Shown piece after piece: positions 34,977 through 42,433 of a stretch of 64,000 bases of DNA. This DNA comes from Bellilinea sp034411135. Lineage in GTDB: Bacteria; Chloroflexota; Anaerolineae; Anaerolineales; Anaerolineaceae. Both the position numbers and the translations under genes were made by a program. How positions within the stretch are numbered: position 1 is the stretch's first letter; every line of letters starts with the position of its first letter. The notes beneath the pieces were generated by a model that worked only from the letters and a program-made list of their open reading frames with translations, searched no databases and had not been told where the DNA came from. The stretch covers positions 124,001-188,000 of the forward strand of contig DAOUMN010000003.1 in the NCBI GenBank assembly GCA_034411135.1, read 5' to 3'.

Positions 34977-35552
34977 ATGGATACCCAATCCCCTCCCCCT
35001 GAATTTTTGGAAACTGAGCGGCTGATCCTGCGTCCGCTGGAAACGCGCGACGCGCCCGGCTTGCTGGCGCTCTACAGCATGCCGGAAGTGACCGCCTACA
35101 TCGATGTACCCGCCATGGCCCAACCCGCGGATGCCGAGGGCTGGATTGCCCGCCTGACCGAGATGCAGCGCGGCGGCAGCGGTTTGCGCTGGGGCGCATT
35201 TGACCGCGAAAGCGGCGATCTGATCGGTACGTGCGGCTTTCACCACTGGGATGCTGCCCGCTTCCGCGCCGAGATGAGTTACGACCTCAGCCCGCGCTAC
35301 TGGGGGCAGGGCTACATGCGCGAAGCACTGCAAGCCGTGCTGGCGTTTGGCTTTGAGCAAATGAGACTTCACCGCGTCGAGGCAATGGTCGACCCGGACG
35401 ATACCCGTTCGCAAAATCTGCTCTACGGTTTGGGCTTTAAAATGGAAGGCATCCTGCGCGACCACGATTACATCCGTGGACGCTTTCAAGACGACATGGT
35501 GTTTGCGCTGTTGGAGGGGGATTGGAATACAGCCCGCGCGGCGTTCAAATGA
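34977..35552 (+). CDS. GNAT N-acetyltransferase (RimJ/RimL-like)
   Basis: A 191-residue acetyltransferase. The opening FLETERLILRPLETRDAPGL and the acetyl-CoA motif region RYWGQGYMREALQAVLAFGF near residues 103-122 are standard for the RimJ/RimL group, followed by RVEAMVDPDDTRSQNLLYGL. The acceptor (protein N-terminus, antibiotic or metabolite) is unknown. Its stop overlaps the end of the converging LysR gene by eight bases. Confidence 0.9.
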   Translation: MDTQSPPPEFLETERLILRPLETRDAPGLLALYSMPEVTAYIDVPAMAQPADAEGWIARLTEMQRGGSGLRWGAFDRESGDLIGTCGFHHWDAARFRAEMSYDLSPRYWGQGYMREALQAVLAFGFEQMRLHRVEAMVDPDDTRSQNLLYGLGFKMEGILRDHDYIRGRFQDDMVFALLEGDWNTARAAFK

Positions 35553-36498
35553 CCAGTTTTTCCACCTGCGGGTAGGAGGACAGCTCCGCTTGAATTGCCT
35601 CCTGCTGCGAAAAGACAAATTCCCAGAAAGCCATCGCTGCACTGCCGCCCGGGTTGAGACGGTGGCGGCACATGTAAATCTCCTGCTCAAAGGTCACGCC
35701 GCGCACCTGGATGATGGCAATATTGTGCAGCGCCAGGTGATGCAGCACCATCTGGGAGACAAAACCAACCCCCACCCCGCGCTGGACGGCAATGGCAATC
35801 GCTTCCGAATTGCCCATGCGCAGCACTACCGGCAGGTCGTGGATGTTGATGCCGCGCTTTGCCAGCACCGCCTTGACCACTCGGTAGGTGCCGGCGCTTT
35901 CCTCGCGCAGCACAAAACGCTCGCTGCGCAGTTCTTCCAGTTCGATCTCGCCGCGGTTTGCCCAGGGGTGGTCGGCGGGGACGATCAGGCGGATTGGGTC
36001 GGTGATGAACGGGCGAAATTCGTAATGGTGGTCGAATTCGTCGATGCTGCTGGAAAAGGCAAACTGCGCCTCGCCTTTTTCGAGTAATTCCAGCGCAGCG
36101 GGGCGGGCAACCACCAGGCACTGCGCGCTGACCCGCGGGTAGGTGCGCAAAAAATTCCCCACCACCACCGGCAGCACGTACTTGCCCGGCGTGGTGCTGC
36201 AGGCGATGGTCAATTGACCGCTGATCTGCCCGCGGTTATTGTCCACCAGTTCGCGCGCGCGCAGGTTGAGCGTGACCAGCTGGCGGGCGAGCGGCAAAAA
36301 GGCGGCTCCGGCGTCACTCAGTTGCAGTTTGCGCCCGTTGCGCAGGAAGAGCGGCTCGCCCAGTTGGGCTTCCAGCGCCTGGATGTTCTGGGTGATGCCG
36401 GGCTGCGAAAGGTTCAACTTGCGGGCAGCCTGCGAAAAGTTGAGCAATTCAGCGGCAACGATGAACACACGCAATTGGTGGGGGTCAAACATGGGCAA
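35545..36498 (-). CDS. LysR family transcriptional regulator
   Basis: A 317-residue regulator. The winged helix-turn-helix occupies residues about 5-65 (LNFSQAARKLNLSQPGITQN), followed by the periplasmic-binding-like effector domain (QLTIACSTTPGKYVLPVVVG onward). The effector-domain start resembles the CysB/CbbR-type group. It is divergent from the multiheme cytochrome gene, with a T-N11-A palindrome (36595-36609) in between. By the usual LysR arrangement it is the candidate regulator of the cytochrome-rhodanese operon. Confidence 0.9.
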   Translation of the reverse strand: MPMFDPHQLRVFIVAAELLNFSQAARKLNLSQPGITQNIQALEAQLGEPLFLRNGRKLQLSDAGAAFLPLARQLVTLNLRARELVDNNRGQISGQLTIACSTTPGKYVLPVVVGNFLRTYPRVSAQCLVVARPAALELLEKGEAQFAFSSSIDEFDHHYEFRPFITDPIRLIVPADHPWANRGEIELEELRSERFVLREESAGTYRVVKAVLAKRGINIHDLPVVLRMGNSEAIAIAVQRGVGVGFVSQMVLHHLALHNIAIIQVRGVTFEQEIYMCRHRLNPGGSAAMAFWEFVFSQQEAIQAELSSYPQVEKLVI

Positions 36499-36594
36499 AA
36501 ACTCCTCGATTCACAATCTGTACAAAGATGATCAATGAAGGCCCGGGCTGTTCATTCGCCCTGCAGAATGAAAACGATTGCAACAGATTTAATT

Positions 36595-36609
36595 ATAAGC
36601 AATGCTTAT
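36595..36609. promoter_or_regulatory. LysR-type operator candidate
   Basis: ATAAGC-AAT-GCTTAT is a perfect inverted repeat and fits the T-N11-A LysR box. It lies 97 bases upstream of the LysR start and 113 bases upstream of the cytochrome start, in the AT-rich divergent region 36499-36721, where no gene was seen. Confidence 0.55.
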
Positions 36610-36721
36610 CGAATTTTATCATGGGTTGCGATAATAGATTGTGACAATTTACACTAACCAACACATTAAACAAAACTTAAAATAAATGAACCAAATGTAA
36701 TCTCCGAAATAGGAGTGTTTT

Positions 36722-36973
36722 ATGGGAAAAATCCGCTTATGGCTTGGCATGGCAGGGCTGCTCGTCCTGCTGGCTGCCTGCGCGCGCTCACCCCAGCCCA
36801 CCCCAACGGCGCAAGTTGAACAGCCAGTTGCCCCAGCGGCGTCACCGACCCCGGCGGCAACCGCCGTCGCGCAGGTGGACTACTGCGTTGAGTGTCACAC
36901 CGACAAGGATCGCCTGATCGAAACCGCCAAGCCCGAAGAGGTGGTGGTCGAAGAATCCGAAGGGGCTGGCTGA
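36722..36973 (+). CDS. N-terminal part of a multiheme cytochrome c lipoprotein, ended by in-frame TGA
   Basis: Eighty-three residues with AGGAG upstream: lipobox LLAAC (Cys20), a Pro/Thr/Ala linker (APAASPTPAATA) and one heme site CVECH (about residue 55). It ends at a TGA (36971-36973) after the acidic stretch EEVVVEESEGAG. The very next codons in the same frame lead into a further ten heme motifs. This segment therefore carries the export and membrane anchor that the remaining cytochrome needs. Alone, it would be a mono-heme lipoprotein. See the hairpin at 36984-37000. Confidence 0.7.
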   Translation: MGKIRLWLGMAGLLVLLAACARSPQPTPTAQVEQPVAPAASPTPAATAVAQVDYCVECHTDKDRLIETAKPEEVVVEESEGAG

Positions 36974-36982
36974 GGGGGCGAA

Positions 36983-38086
36983 GTGGCTCCGTTGGAGCCA
37001 TGGGAGAAAGTTCTGGTCAGCCTGGGTTTCCTCGAATCGACCCATGGGCAGTACACCTGTGTACAGTGCCACGGCGGCACCCAATCGCCGGATAAGGACA
37101 CTGCCCACCAGGGACTGCTTGCCAATCCAGTCACCGATGGTGTTGGACGCTGCGACCGCTGCCACAGCGAAATCATGGCGGAATTCCCCAACAGCCTGCA
37201 CGCCTCGCTTTCCGGCTACCCGGTAGCCATGCAGGCGCGCAGCGTGCCGGAAAATCACCCGGCGTTGGCGGAAGCCTACAATAACCATTGTTCCAAGTGC
37301 CACAGCTCGTGCACCGACTGCCACCTGACCCAGCCGCAGCACCTGGGCGGCGGATTCCTGGATGGGCACAATTTTGTCAAGACCCCGCCGATGACACGCA
37401 CCTGCACCGGCTGCCATGGCACACGGGTCGGGGATGAGTATCTGGGCAAGCACGAGGGCATTCCCGGCGATGTGCACTTCCGCGTTGGGCGGATGAACTG
37501 CGTTGCCTGCCACAGCGGCGAATCGCTGCACAGCACGCCCGCCGATGCGCGCGGCAACCGCTACTGGGGCGAACAGTCGCCTGCCTGCACGACCTGTCAC
37601 ACCACCATCGGTCAGCGCGGCGATCCGATCCTGCAGCACACCATCCACGGCGATGCGCTCTCCTGCCAGGTGTGCCACTCGGTGCAGTACACCTCGTGCG
37701 ATGGCTGCCATGTTGCCATCAGCGATACTACTGGCAAACCGTTCTTCCGCACCGAGGCAACCTACCTGACCTTCTTCATCGGCAGGAACCCGCTCGACAA
37801 CCAGAATCGCCCGTACGAATATGTGCCGGTGCGCCACGTGCCGGTTGCGCCGACCAGCTACGAATACTACGGCGAAAACCTGCTGCCTAACTTCAATCTG
37901 CGCCCGACCTGGATGTACGCCACCCCGCACAACATCCAGCGCAAGACACCCCAAAACCAGTCGTGCAACAGCTGTCATGGCAATGCGGATATTTTCCTGA
38001 CGGCTGACAAGGTCAAGCCCGAAGAATTGGAAGCCAATCGCAGAGTGATTGTCGAAGAGATCCCTGCACCAATGCCGGGTCAATAA
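36983..38086 (+). CDS. multiheme c-type cytochrome, main part (10 CxxCH motifs), in frame with the preceding segment
   Basis: From a GTG at 36983, nine bases after the TGA and in the same frame, 367 residues follow with ten heme sites: CVQCH, CDRCH, CSKCH, CTDCH, CTGCH, CVACH, CTTCH, CQVCH, CDGCH and CNSCH. With the upstream CVECH the complete protein would have 11 hemes in about 454 residues. The part lacks its own signal peptide, so it can be exported only if joined to the first segment by readthrough, recoding or the ancestral sense codon. It would act as an extracytoplasmic electron carrier or oxidoreductase. A quadruple-rhodanese lipoprotein follows after 27 bases, pointing to sulfur chemistry. 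Confidence 0.75.
   Translation: MAPLEPWEKVLVSLGFLESTHGQYTCVQCHGGTQSPDKDTAHQGLLANPVTDGVGRCDRCHSEIMAEFPNSLHASLSGYPVAMQARSVPENHPALAEAYNNHCSKCHSSCTDCHLTQPQHLGGGFLDGHNFVKTPPMTRTCTGCHGTRVGDEYLGKHEGIPGDVHFRVGRMNCVACHSGESLHSTPADARGNRYWGEQSPACTTCHTTIGQRGDPILQHTIHGDALSCQVCHSVQYTSCDGCHVAISDTTGKPFFRTEATYLTFFIGRNPLDNQNRPYEYVPVRHVPVAPTSYEYYGENLLPNFNLRPTWMYATPHNIQRKTPQNQSCNSCHGNADIFLTADKVKPEELEANRRVIVEEIPAPMPGQ
36984..37000 (+). other. SECIS-like hairpin just downstream of the in-frame TGA
   Basis: TGGCTCC-GTT-GGAGCCA forms a 7-bp stem with a GUU loop starting 17 nt after the TGA. Bacterial SECIS elements are hairpins at about this distance with a G in the apical loop (established for FdhF-type selenoproteins). 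The sequence context is not a known Sec site and no sel gene is in the window, so this may be coincidence. Confidence 0.25.
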
Positions 38087-38113
38087 TTCTATTTCCACGA
38101 AGAGGAAGAGAGA

Positions 38114-39847
38114 ATGAATCGCAAGCTTGCATTACCCGTAATTCTGATCGTTCTGCTCAGTCTGGTGCTGAGCGCCTGCGCTCCGGCGGCAACCCCCACC
38201 GCAGCGCCAGTTGTTCAACCCACCACCCCGCCGGTGGTCGAACCGACCGCCGCACCAACCGAAGAACCTCAGCCCGAACTGGATATCCAGGCGCTGTGGA
38301 GCGGTCTGATCGCGGAACTGCCCGCCGACAAGGGCTACGGCACGGTGGCGGCTGCCAAGTTGAATGAGGAACTGGTCGAAAAAGCGCCCTTCCTGCTGGA
38401 TGTGCGCGAGCCCGCCGAAGTCGAAAAGGACGGCTACATCGAAGGCAGTGTCAACATTCCGGTGCGCCAGTTGATGGATAATCTGGATAAACTGCCCGCC
38501 ATGGATCAACCCATTGTGATCTACTGCGCCTCGGGGCATCGCGGTGGCTTTGCCCTGGCAGCCCTCAAACTGCTGGGCTACACCAACGTGCGCAACCTGG
38601 CTGGCGGCATCGGCGCGTGGAAGAAAGCCGAACTGCCAGTGGTTACCGGTTCGCTGCCCGCCGCGCCCGCGGCTGGCACTGCCCCCGAAATCAAAGATCA
38701 GGCGCTGTACGACCTGTTCGCTGACTTCTTCGCCAACCTGCCAGATGGTTTCTTCACCACCAAAGCCGACAAACTCAACGCCGACCTGGTGGAAGGCAAA
38801 GCGTTGACCCTGGTGGACATCCGCCGCGAAGACGAATACCAGAAAAACGGTTACATTGCTGGCGCGGTCAACCTGCCGTTTGAAACCTTGTTTGCCAACC
38901 TGGACAAACTGCCTGCCAAAGATGCCCCAATGGTGATCTACTGCGTTTCCGGTCATCGCGGCTCGGTGGCAGCGATGGGTCTGCGCTTGCTGGGCTACAC
39001 CAACGTGGTCAACCTGGCGGGCGGCATCAATGCCTGGAAGGGCGCCGGATTTGCGCTGGAAGGTGTGGTTGACTGGAATGTGCTGTGGGGTGAGTTCCTC
39101 GCCAGCCTGCCGGAAGGCTTCTACACCACCACGGCCGCCAATCTGAATACTGCCCTGGCGGAAAATCCGCCCTTCGTGTTGGATGTGCGCGAAGCTTCCG
39201 AACTGGAAAAGGACGGCTATATTGAAGGTGCGGTGCACATCCCGGTGCGCGAGCTGCTCGACAACCTGGATAAACTCCCCGCCCAGGATCAGCCGATTGT
39301 TATCTACTGCGCCTCGGGTCATCGCGGCGGCTTTGCCCTGGCAGCCCTGCGCATGCTCGGCTACACCCATGTGGTCAACCTGGGTGGTGGTTTGAACGCC
39401 TGGAAGAAAGCCGAACTGCCGGTAGTGACGGGCAGCATGCCCGCTGCAGCCGCAGCCGGAACCGCCCCGGCGGTGGATGCGCTGCGCCTGGAAGGTTTGA
39501 AAGCCTTCTTTGCCGGTCTGCCGGAAGGTTTTGGAACCATCCGCGCGGGTGACCTGAACGTTGTGCTGGGAGAAGACGCCAAGCCGTTCGTTCTGGATGT
39601 GCGCACGGTCAAAGAATTCACCGAAGAAGGGCACATTGAGGGCTCGGTTAATGTGCCGATCAATGACGTGTGGAACCAGCTGGCTCAATTGCCTGCCAAA
39701 GATGCCAAAATTGTGGTGGTGTGCAAGTCCGGTCACCGCGGCGCGATCGTGATGATGGCACTGCGCATGAACGGTTACACCGACGTGGTTAACCTGGCGG
39801 GCGGCACCAATGCCTGGGTGGCTGCCGAACTGCCGCTGGTCAAGTAA
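38114..39847 (+). CDS. lipoprotein with four tandem rhodanese domains
   Basis: A 577-residue lipoprotein (Cys22 in LSACAPA, then a Pro/Thr/Glu linker). Four rhodanese-like modules follow, each with an intact active-site loop: CASGHRGG at Cys138, CVSGHRGS at Cys277, CASGHRGG at Cys399 and CKSGHRGA at Cys537. Modules 1 and 3 are the most alike, suggesting a duplicated pair. Rhodanese domains transfer sulfane sulfur via a Cys persulfide. Placement outside the membrane, directly behind an 11-heme cytochrome, suggests sulfur oxidation, reduction or persulfide relay at the cell surface (inference). The operon ends at two hairpins. Confidence 0.92.
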   Translation: MNRKLALPVILIVLLSLVLSACAPAATPTAAPVVQPTTPPVVEPTAAPTEEPQPELDIQALWSGLIAELPADKGYGTVAAAKLNEELVEKAPFLLDVREPAEVEKDGYIEGSVNIPVRQLMDNLDKLPAMDQPIVIYCASGHRGGFALAALKLLGYTNVRNLAGGIGAWKKAELPVVTGSLPAAPAAGTAPEIKDQALYDLFADFFANLPDGFFTTKADKLNADLVEGKALTLVDIRREDEYQKNGYIAGAVNLPFETLFANLDKLPAKDAPMVIYCVSGHRGSVAAMGLRLLGYTNVVNLAGGINAWKGAGFALEGVVDWNVLWGEFLASLPEGFYTTTAANLNTALAENPPFVLDVREASELEKDGYIEGAVHIPVRELLDNLDKLPAQDQPIVIYCASGHRGGFALAALRMLGYTHVVNLGGGLNAWKKAELPVVTGSMPAAAAAGTAPAVDALRLEGLKAFFAGLPEGFGTIRAGDLNVVLGEDAKPFVLDVRTVKEFTEEGHIEGSVNVPINDVWNQLAQLPAKDAKIVVVCKSGHRGAIVMMALRMNGYTDVVNLAGGTNAWVAAELPLVK

Positions 39848-39870
39848 GCGGCTGATGAATTGAAATCCGA

Positions 39871-39898
39871 AGCGGGCGGCGCAGCCGCGCCGCCCGCT
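39871..39898 (+). terminator. GC-rich hairpin after the rhodanese gene
   Basis: AGCGGGCGGCGC (39871-39882), loop AGCC and GCGCCGCCCGCT (39887-39898) make a perfect 12-bp stem, 24 bases after the stop. It precedes the stronger terminator and probably acts as part of a double terminator or 3-prime stabiliser. Confidence 0.5.
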
Positions 39899-39918
39899 GC
39901 TGCACGGACAGCCGCGCA

Positions 39919-39961
39919 CAACCCGCTGCTTTATGGGGAAAAAGCAGCGGGTTGGTTTTTT
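39919..39961 (+). terminator. strong Rho-independent terminator
   Basis: CAACCCGCTGCTTT (39919-39932) pairs perfectly with AAAGCAGCGGGTTG (39941-39954) around an 8-nt loop, followed by G and six T residues (39956-39961). This is the clearest intrinsic terminator in the window and ends the cytochrome-rhodanese operon. Confidence 0.9.
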
Positions 39962-39963
39962 AA

Positions 39964-39984
39964 ATATGTCATAAAATGACATAT
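39964..39984. promoter_or_regulatory. perfect 21-bp palindromic operator upstream of the WYL regulator
   Basis: ATATGTCAT-AAA-ATGACATAT (39964-39984) is a perfect inverted repeat 33 bases before the ATG, in an AT-rich stretch that must also hold the promoter. A further half site TGTCA occurs at 40000-40004. Position suggests autoregulation by the WYL-domain protein encoded downstream. Confidence 0.65.
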
Positions 39985-40016
39985 ATATCCCTTATGATGA
40001 TGTCAGAAGGTGTCCG

Positions 40017-41015
40017 ATGAACCATACTGCCACGCGCCTGATCACCCTGATTTTTCTGCTCGAACGCCAGCCGGGACAAAAAGCCGCTGACCTGGCTGCC
40101 CGGCTGGGCGTGTCGGTGCGCACCCTGCACCGCTACTTTGCCATGCTGGACGAACTGGGCTTGCCGGTGTATGCCGAACGCGGACCGTACGGTGGTTTTT
40201 CACTGCTGCGTGGCTATAAACTGCCCCCACTGGTGTTCACCCCTCAAGAGGCAGTGGCACTCTCTCTGGGAGTCAGCCTGGTGAGCGAATTGTGGGGACA
40301 GCTCTACCACGAGGCAGCCCAGGGCGCGCTCGCCCGGCTGGAAAACGTGCTGCCTGACGAACAGCGCCATGAGATTGCCTGGGCGCGCCGCTCGTTGGCG
40401 GTTGCCGGAATGCACCGCGTTGATCTGCAATCCGCCCTGCCGCTGCTGGAAAAACTACGCCGGGCTGTGCGCGAATCGCGCCGGGTGAACATGATCTATT
40501 CCTCCGCCAGCCACCCGCATGGCATCCAGCGTGACCTGGACCCCTATGCGCTCATCCACCGCTGGGGCTGGTGGTACGTGGCTGGTTACTGCCATCTGCG
40601 CCGCGCCGTGCGCACGTTCCGCCTCGACCGCATCCAGCAGCTCGATCTGAGCGGGCAGGTGTTCACGCCGCCGCCGGAGTTCGATGTGCACACCTACCTG
40701 GCGCAGGACTGGCAGGGCGCGCCGCTGGTTCAGGTGCGCATGCGCTTCATGCCCGAATATGCCCATCTGGCAGACTACGGCGGCGGCTACTGGCAGGCGC
40801 GCGAGCCCCAGGCGGATGGTTCGCTGGTGGTCACCTTCCATGCTCCCGATCTGTATGCCGCCGCAGGCAGCGTACTGGCGTATGGCGCCACCGTGGTTGC
40901 GCTCGACCCGCCCGAAGTATGCCAGCTGGTGCGTCAATGGGCGCAGGCGACACTGAAACTGTATCCTGATTCGGATGATGAAAAACGAGAGGAGCAACAT
41001 GACCCAGGCATATGA
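40017..41015 (+). CDS. YafY/WYL-domain HTH transcriptional regulator
   Basis: A 332-residue regulator. An N-terminal HTH_11 domain (residues about 6-60, DLAARLGVSVRTLHRYFAML) is followed by the PYGGFSLL wing and a WYL domain (about 140-220) whose motif reads HRWGWWYVAGYC. The C-terminal extension (residues about 230-320) is the usual WCX-like region. WYL proteins respond to small ligands or nucleic acids and regulate varied genes. The gene overlaps the next start by 17 bases, so the acetyltransferase and GyrI-like genes are probably co-transcribed. Confidence 0.9.
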   Translation: MNHTATRLITLIFLLERQPGQKAADLAARLGVSVRTLHRYFAMLDELGLPVYAERGPYGGFSLLRGYKLPPLVFTPQEAVALSLGVSLVSELWGQLYHEAAQGALARLENVLPDEQRHEIAWARRSLAVAGMHRVDLQSALPLLEKLRRAVRESRRVNMIYSSASHPHGIQRDLDPYALIHRWGWWYVAGYCHLRRAVRTFRLDRIQQLDLSGQVFTPPPEFDVHTYLAQDWQGAPLVQVRMRFMPEYAHLADYGGGYWQAREPQADGSLVVTFHAPDLYAAAGSVLAYGATVVALDPPEVCQLVRQWAQATLKLYPDSDDEKREEQHDPGI

Positions 41016-41781
41016 AATCAAAACGGTGGATGCCTCCAATGTTGACCGGAGCGGCTTTTTCTGTTACATGAGCAAGCCCAAAACGTCTGGTTACCGCCAG
41101 AAACGCGAGTGGCTGGAAGCGCGCTTTGCCGAAGGACTCAGAATCAAGATCGTCCACGAGCTTGGCGGGCGCGATGTTGGTTTCGTCGAATACATTCCCG
41201 GCGAATACGCATGGCGGGCAGTGCACGCGCCTGGCTACCTGGTGATTCACTGCCTGTGGGTGGTGGGCAAGGGCAAGAATAAAGGTTACGGGCGTGAGTT
41301 GATCGGCGAAGTGATTGCCGACGCCCGCACACAGGGCAAGCGCGGGGTGGTGATGGTTGCCAGCAGCGGAAACTGGCTGGCGGGGAAAAAGCCCTTCCTG
41401 CTCAACGGCTTTGAGGAGATCGATCAGGCTCCGCCGTCCTTTCAATTGCTGGTTCATCGCCTGGATGGCAGCAGCAACTTGCCTGCTTTCCCAGTGGACT
41501 GGCAGGCGCGCCAGGAGCGGCTGGGCAGTGGCTTGAGCATCGTCCGCACTGCCCAGTGCCCGTACATCAACATGGTTACGGAGGGCTGGCTTGCGCTTGC
41601 CAGCCAGCGCAGGCTGACCGCGCGGGTGATCGAATTGACCTCGGCGGAGCAGGTGCGTATGGAGTCGCCAACCGCCTATGGCGTATTCGCGCTGGTACTG
41701 AACGGGCAGTTGGTTTCCTACCATTTCATGGAAAACCGCCAGTTGGAACAGCGCATTGATTCAATCCAAAAGGATGTTTAA
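40999..41781 (+). CDS. GNAT N-acetyltransferase with C-terminal YoaP-like domain
   Basis: A 260-residue protein starting at the ATG at 40999 with GAGGAGC upstream. Residues about 45-130 contain the GNAT core with acetyl-CoA loop GKGKNKGYGRELIGEVIAD. The C-terminal part (VDWQARQERLGSGLSIVRTA then CPYINMVTEG) resembles the YoaP-type domain. The substrate is unknown. It sits between the WYL regulator (overlapping) and a GyrI-like gene (five bases apart), a small ligand-responsive operon. Confidence 0.82.
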   Translation: MTQAYEIKTVDASNVDRSGFFCYMSKPKTSGYRQKREWLEARFAEGLRIKIVHELGGRDVGFVEYIPGEYAWRAVHAPGYLVIHCLWVVGKGKNKGYGRELIGEVIADARTQGKRGVVMVASSGNWLAGKKPFLLNGFEEIDQAPPSFQLLVHRLDGSSNLPAFPVDWQARQERLGSGLSIVRTAQCPYINMVTEGWLALASQRRLTARVIELTSAEQVRMESPTAYGVFALVLNGQLVSYHFMENRQLEQRIDSIQKDV

Positions 41782-41785
41782 ACTC

Positions 41786-42415
41786 ATGCAAACTATTGAT
41801 TTAAGAACACAGTATAAATCCCTGTTCACCGCGTCTGCCAAAACGCCTGCGCTGGTGGATGTGCCGCGCCTGAATTTCCTGCGCATCGACGGGGCGATCG
41901 AGCCGGGGCATGCGCCCGGCGATTCGCCGCTGTTCGACGAGAACATGCAGGCACTTTATGGGGTTGCCTTCACGCTCAAATTCATGCTGAAAAAGCGCGC
42001 GGTGAACCCGATCGACTACCCGATGATGGCGCTGGAAGGGTTATGGTGGGTGGAGGACGGCAAATTCGACATTCAGGTCAAGGACAACTGGTTCTACACG
42101 CTGCAAATTCTGCAACCGGAAGTGATCACGCCGGAATTGCTGGCGGAAGCGCTGGCAGCGCTGCGCAAGAAACGCGGCAGCCTGGCGGCGTTCGAGCGTC
42201 TGCGCCTGGAGGGTTTCGAGGAAGGGCGCTGTGTGCAGATGATGCACATCGGACCGTACAGCGGTGAGCCGCAGACGGTGGCGAAGATGGAAGCCTTTGT
42301 TTCCGCGCAAGGGCTGCGATTGAGCGGCGTGCACCATGAAATCTACCTGAGCAACCCGCGCCGCACGGATCCCGCGCGGCTTAAGACACTGCTGCGCCAC
42401 CCGGTGACAGCCTGA
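41786..42415 (+). CDS. GyrI-like small-molecule-binding domain protein
   Basis: About 209 residues from the ATG at 41786; an in-frame ATG at 41774 overlaps the previous stop. VDVPRLNFLRIDGAIEPGHA near residue 20, WWVEDGKF, and a C-terminal HIGPYSGEPQTVAKMEAFV match the GyrI-like/SOUL-fold SAV2428-like family. Such proteins bind or hydrolyse small hydrophobic molecules; some act with MerR- or AraC-type regulators. Here the partner regulator would be the WYL protein. Confidence 0.85.
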   Translation: MQTIDLRTQYKSLFTASAKTPALVDVPRLNFLRIDGAIEPGHAPGDSPLFDENMQALYGVAFTLKFMLKKRAVNPIDYPMMALEGLWWVEDGKFDIQVKDNWFYTLQILQPEVITPELLAEALAALRKKRGSLAAFERLRLEGFEEGRCVQMMHIGPYSGEPQTVAKMEAFVSAQGLRLSGVHHEIYLSNPRRTDPARLKTLLRHPVTA

Positions 42416-42433
42416 ACGCCCGCTGCTGAAAGA

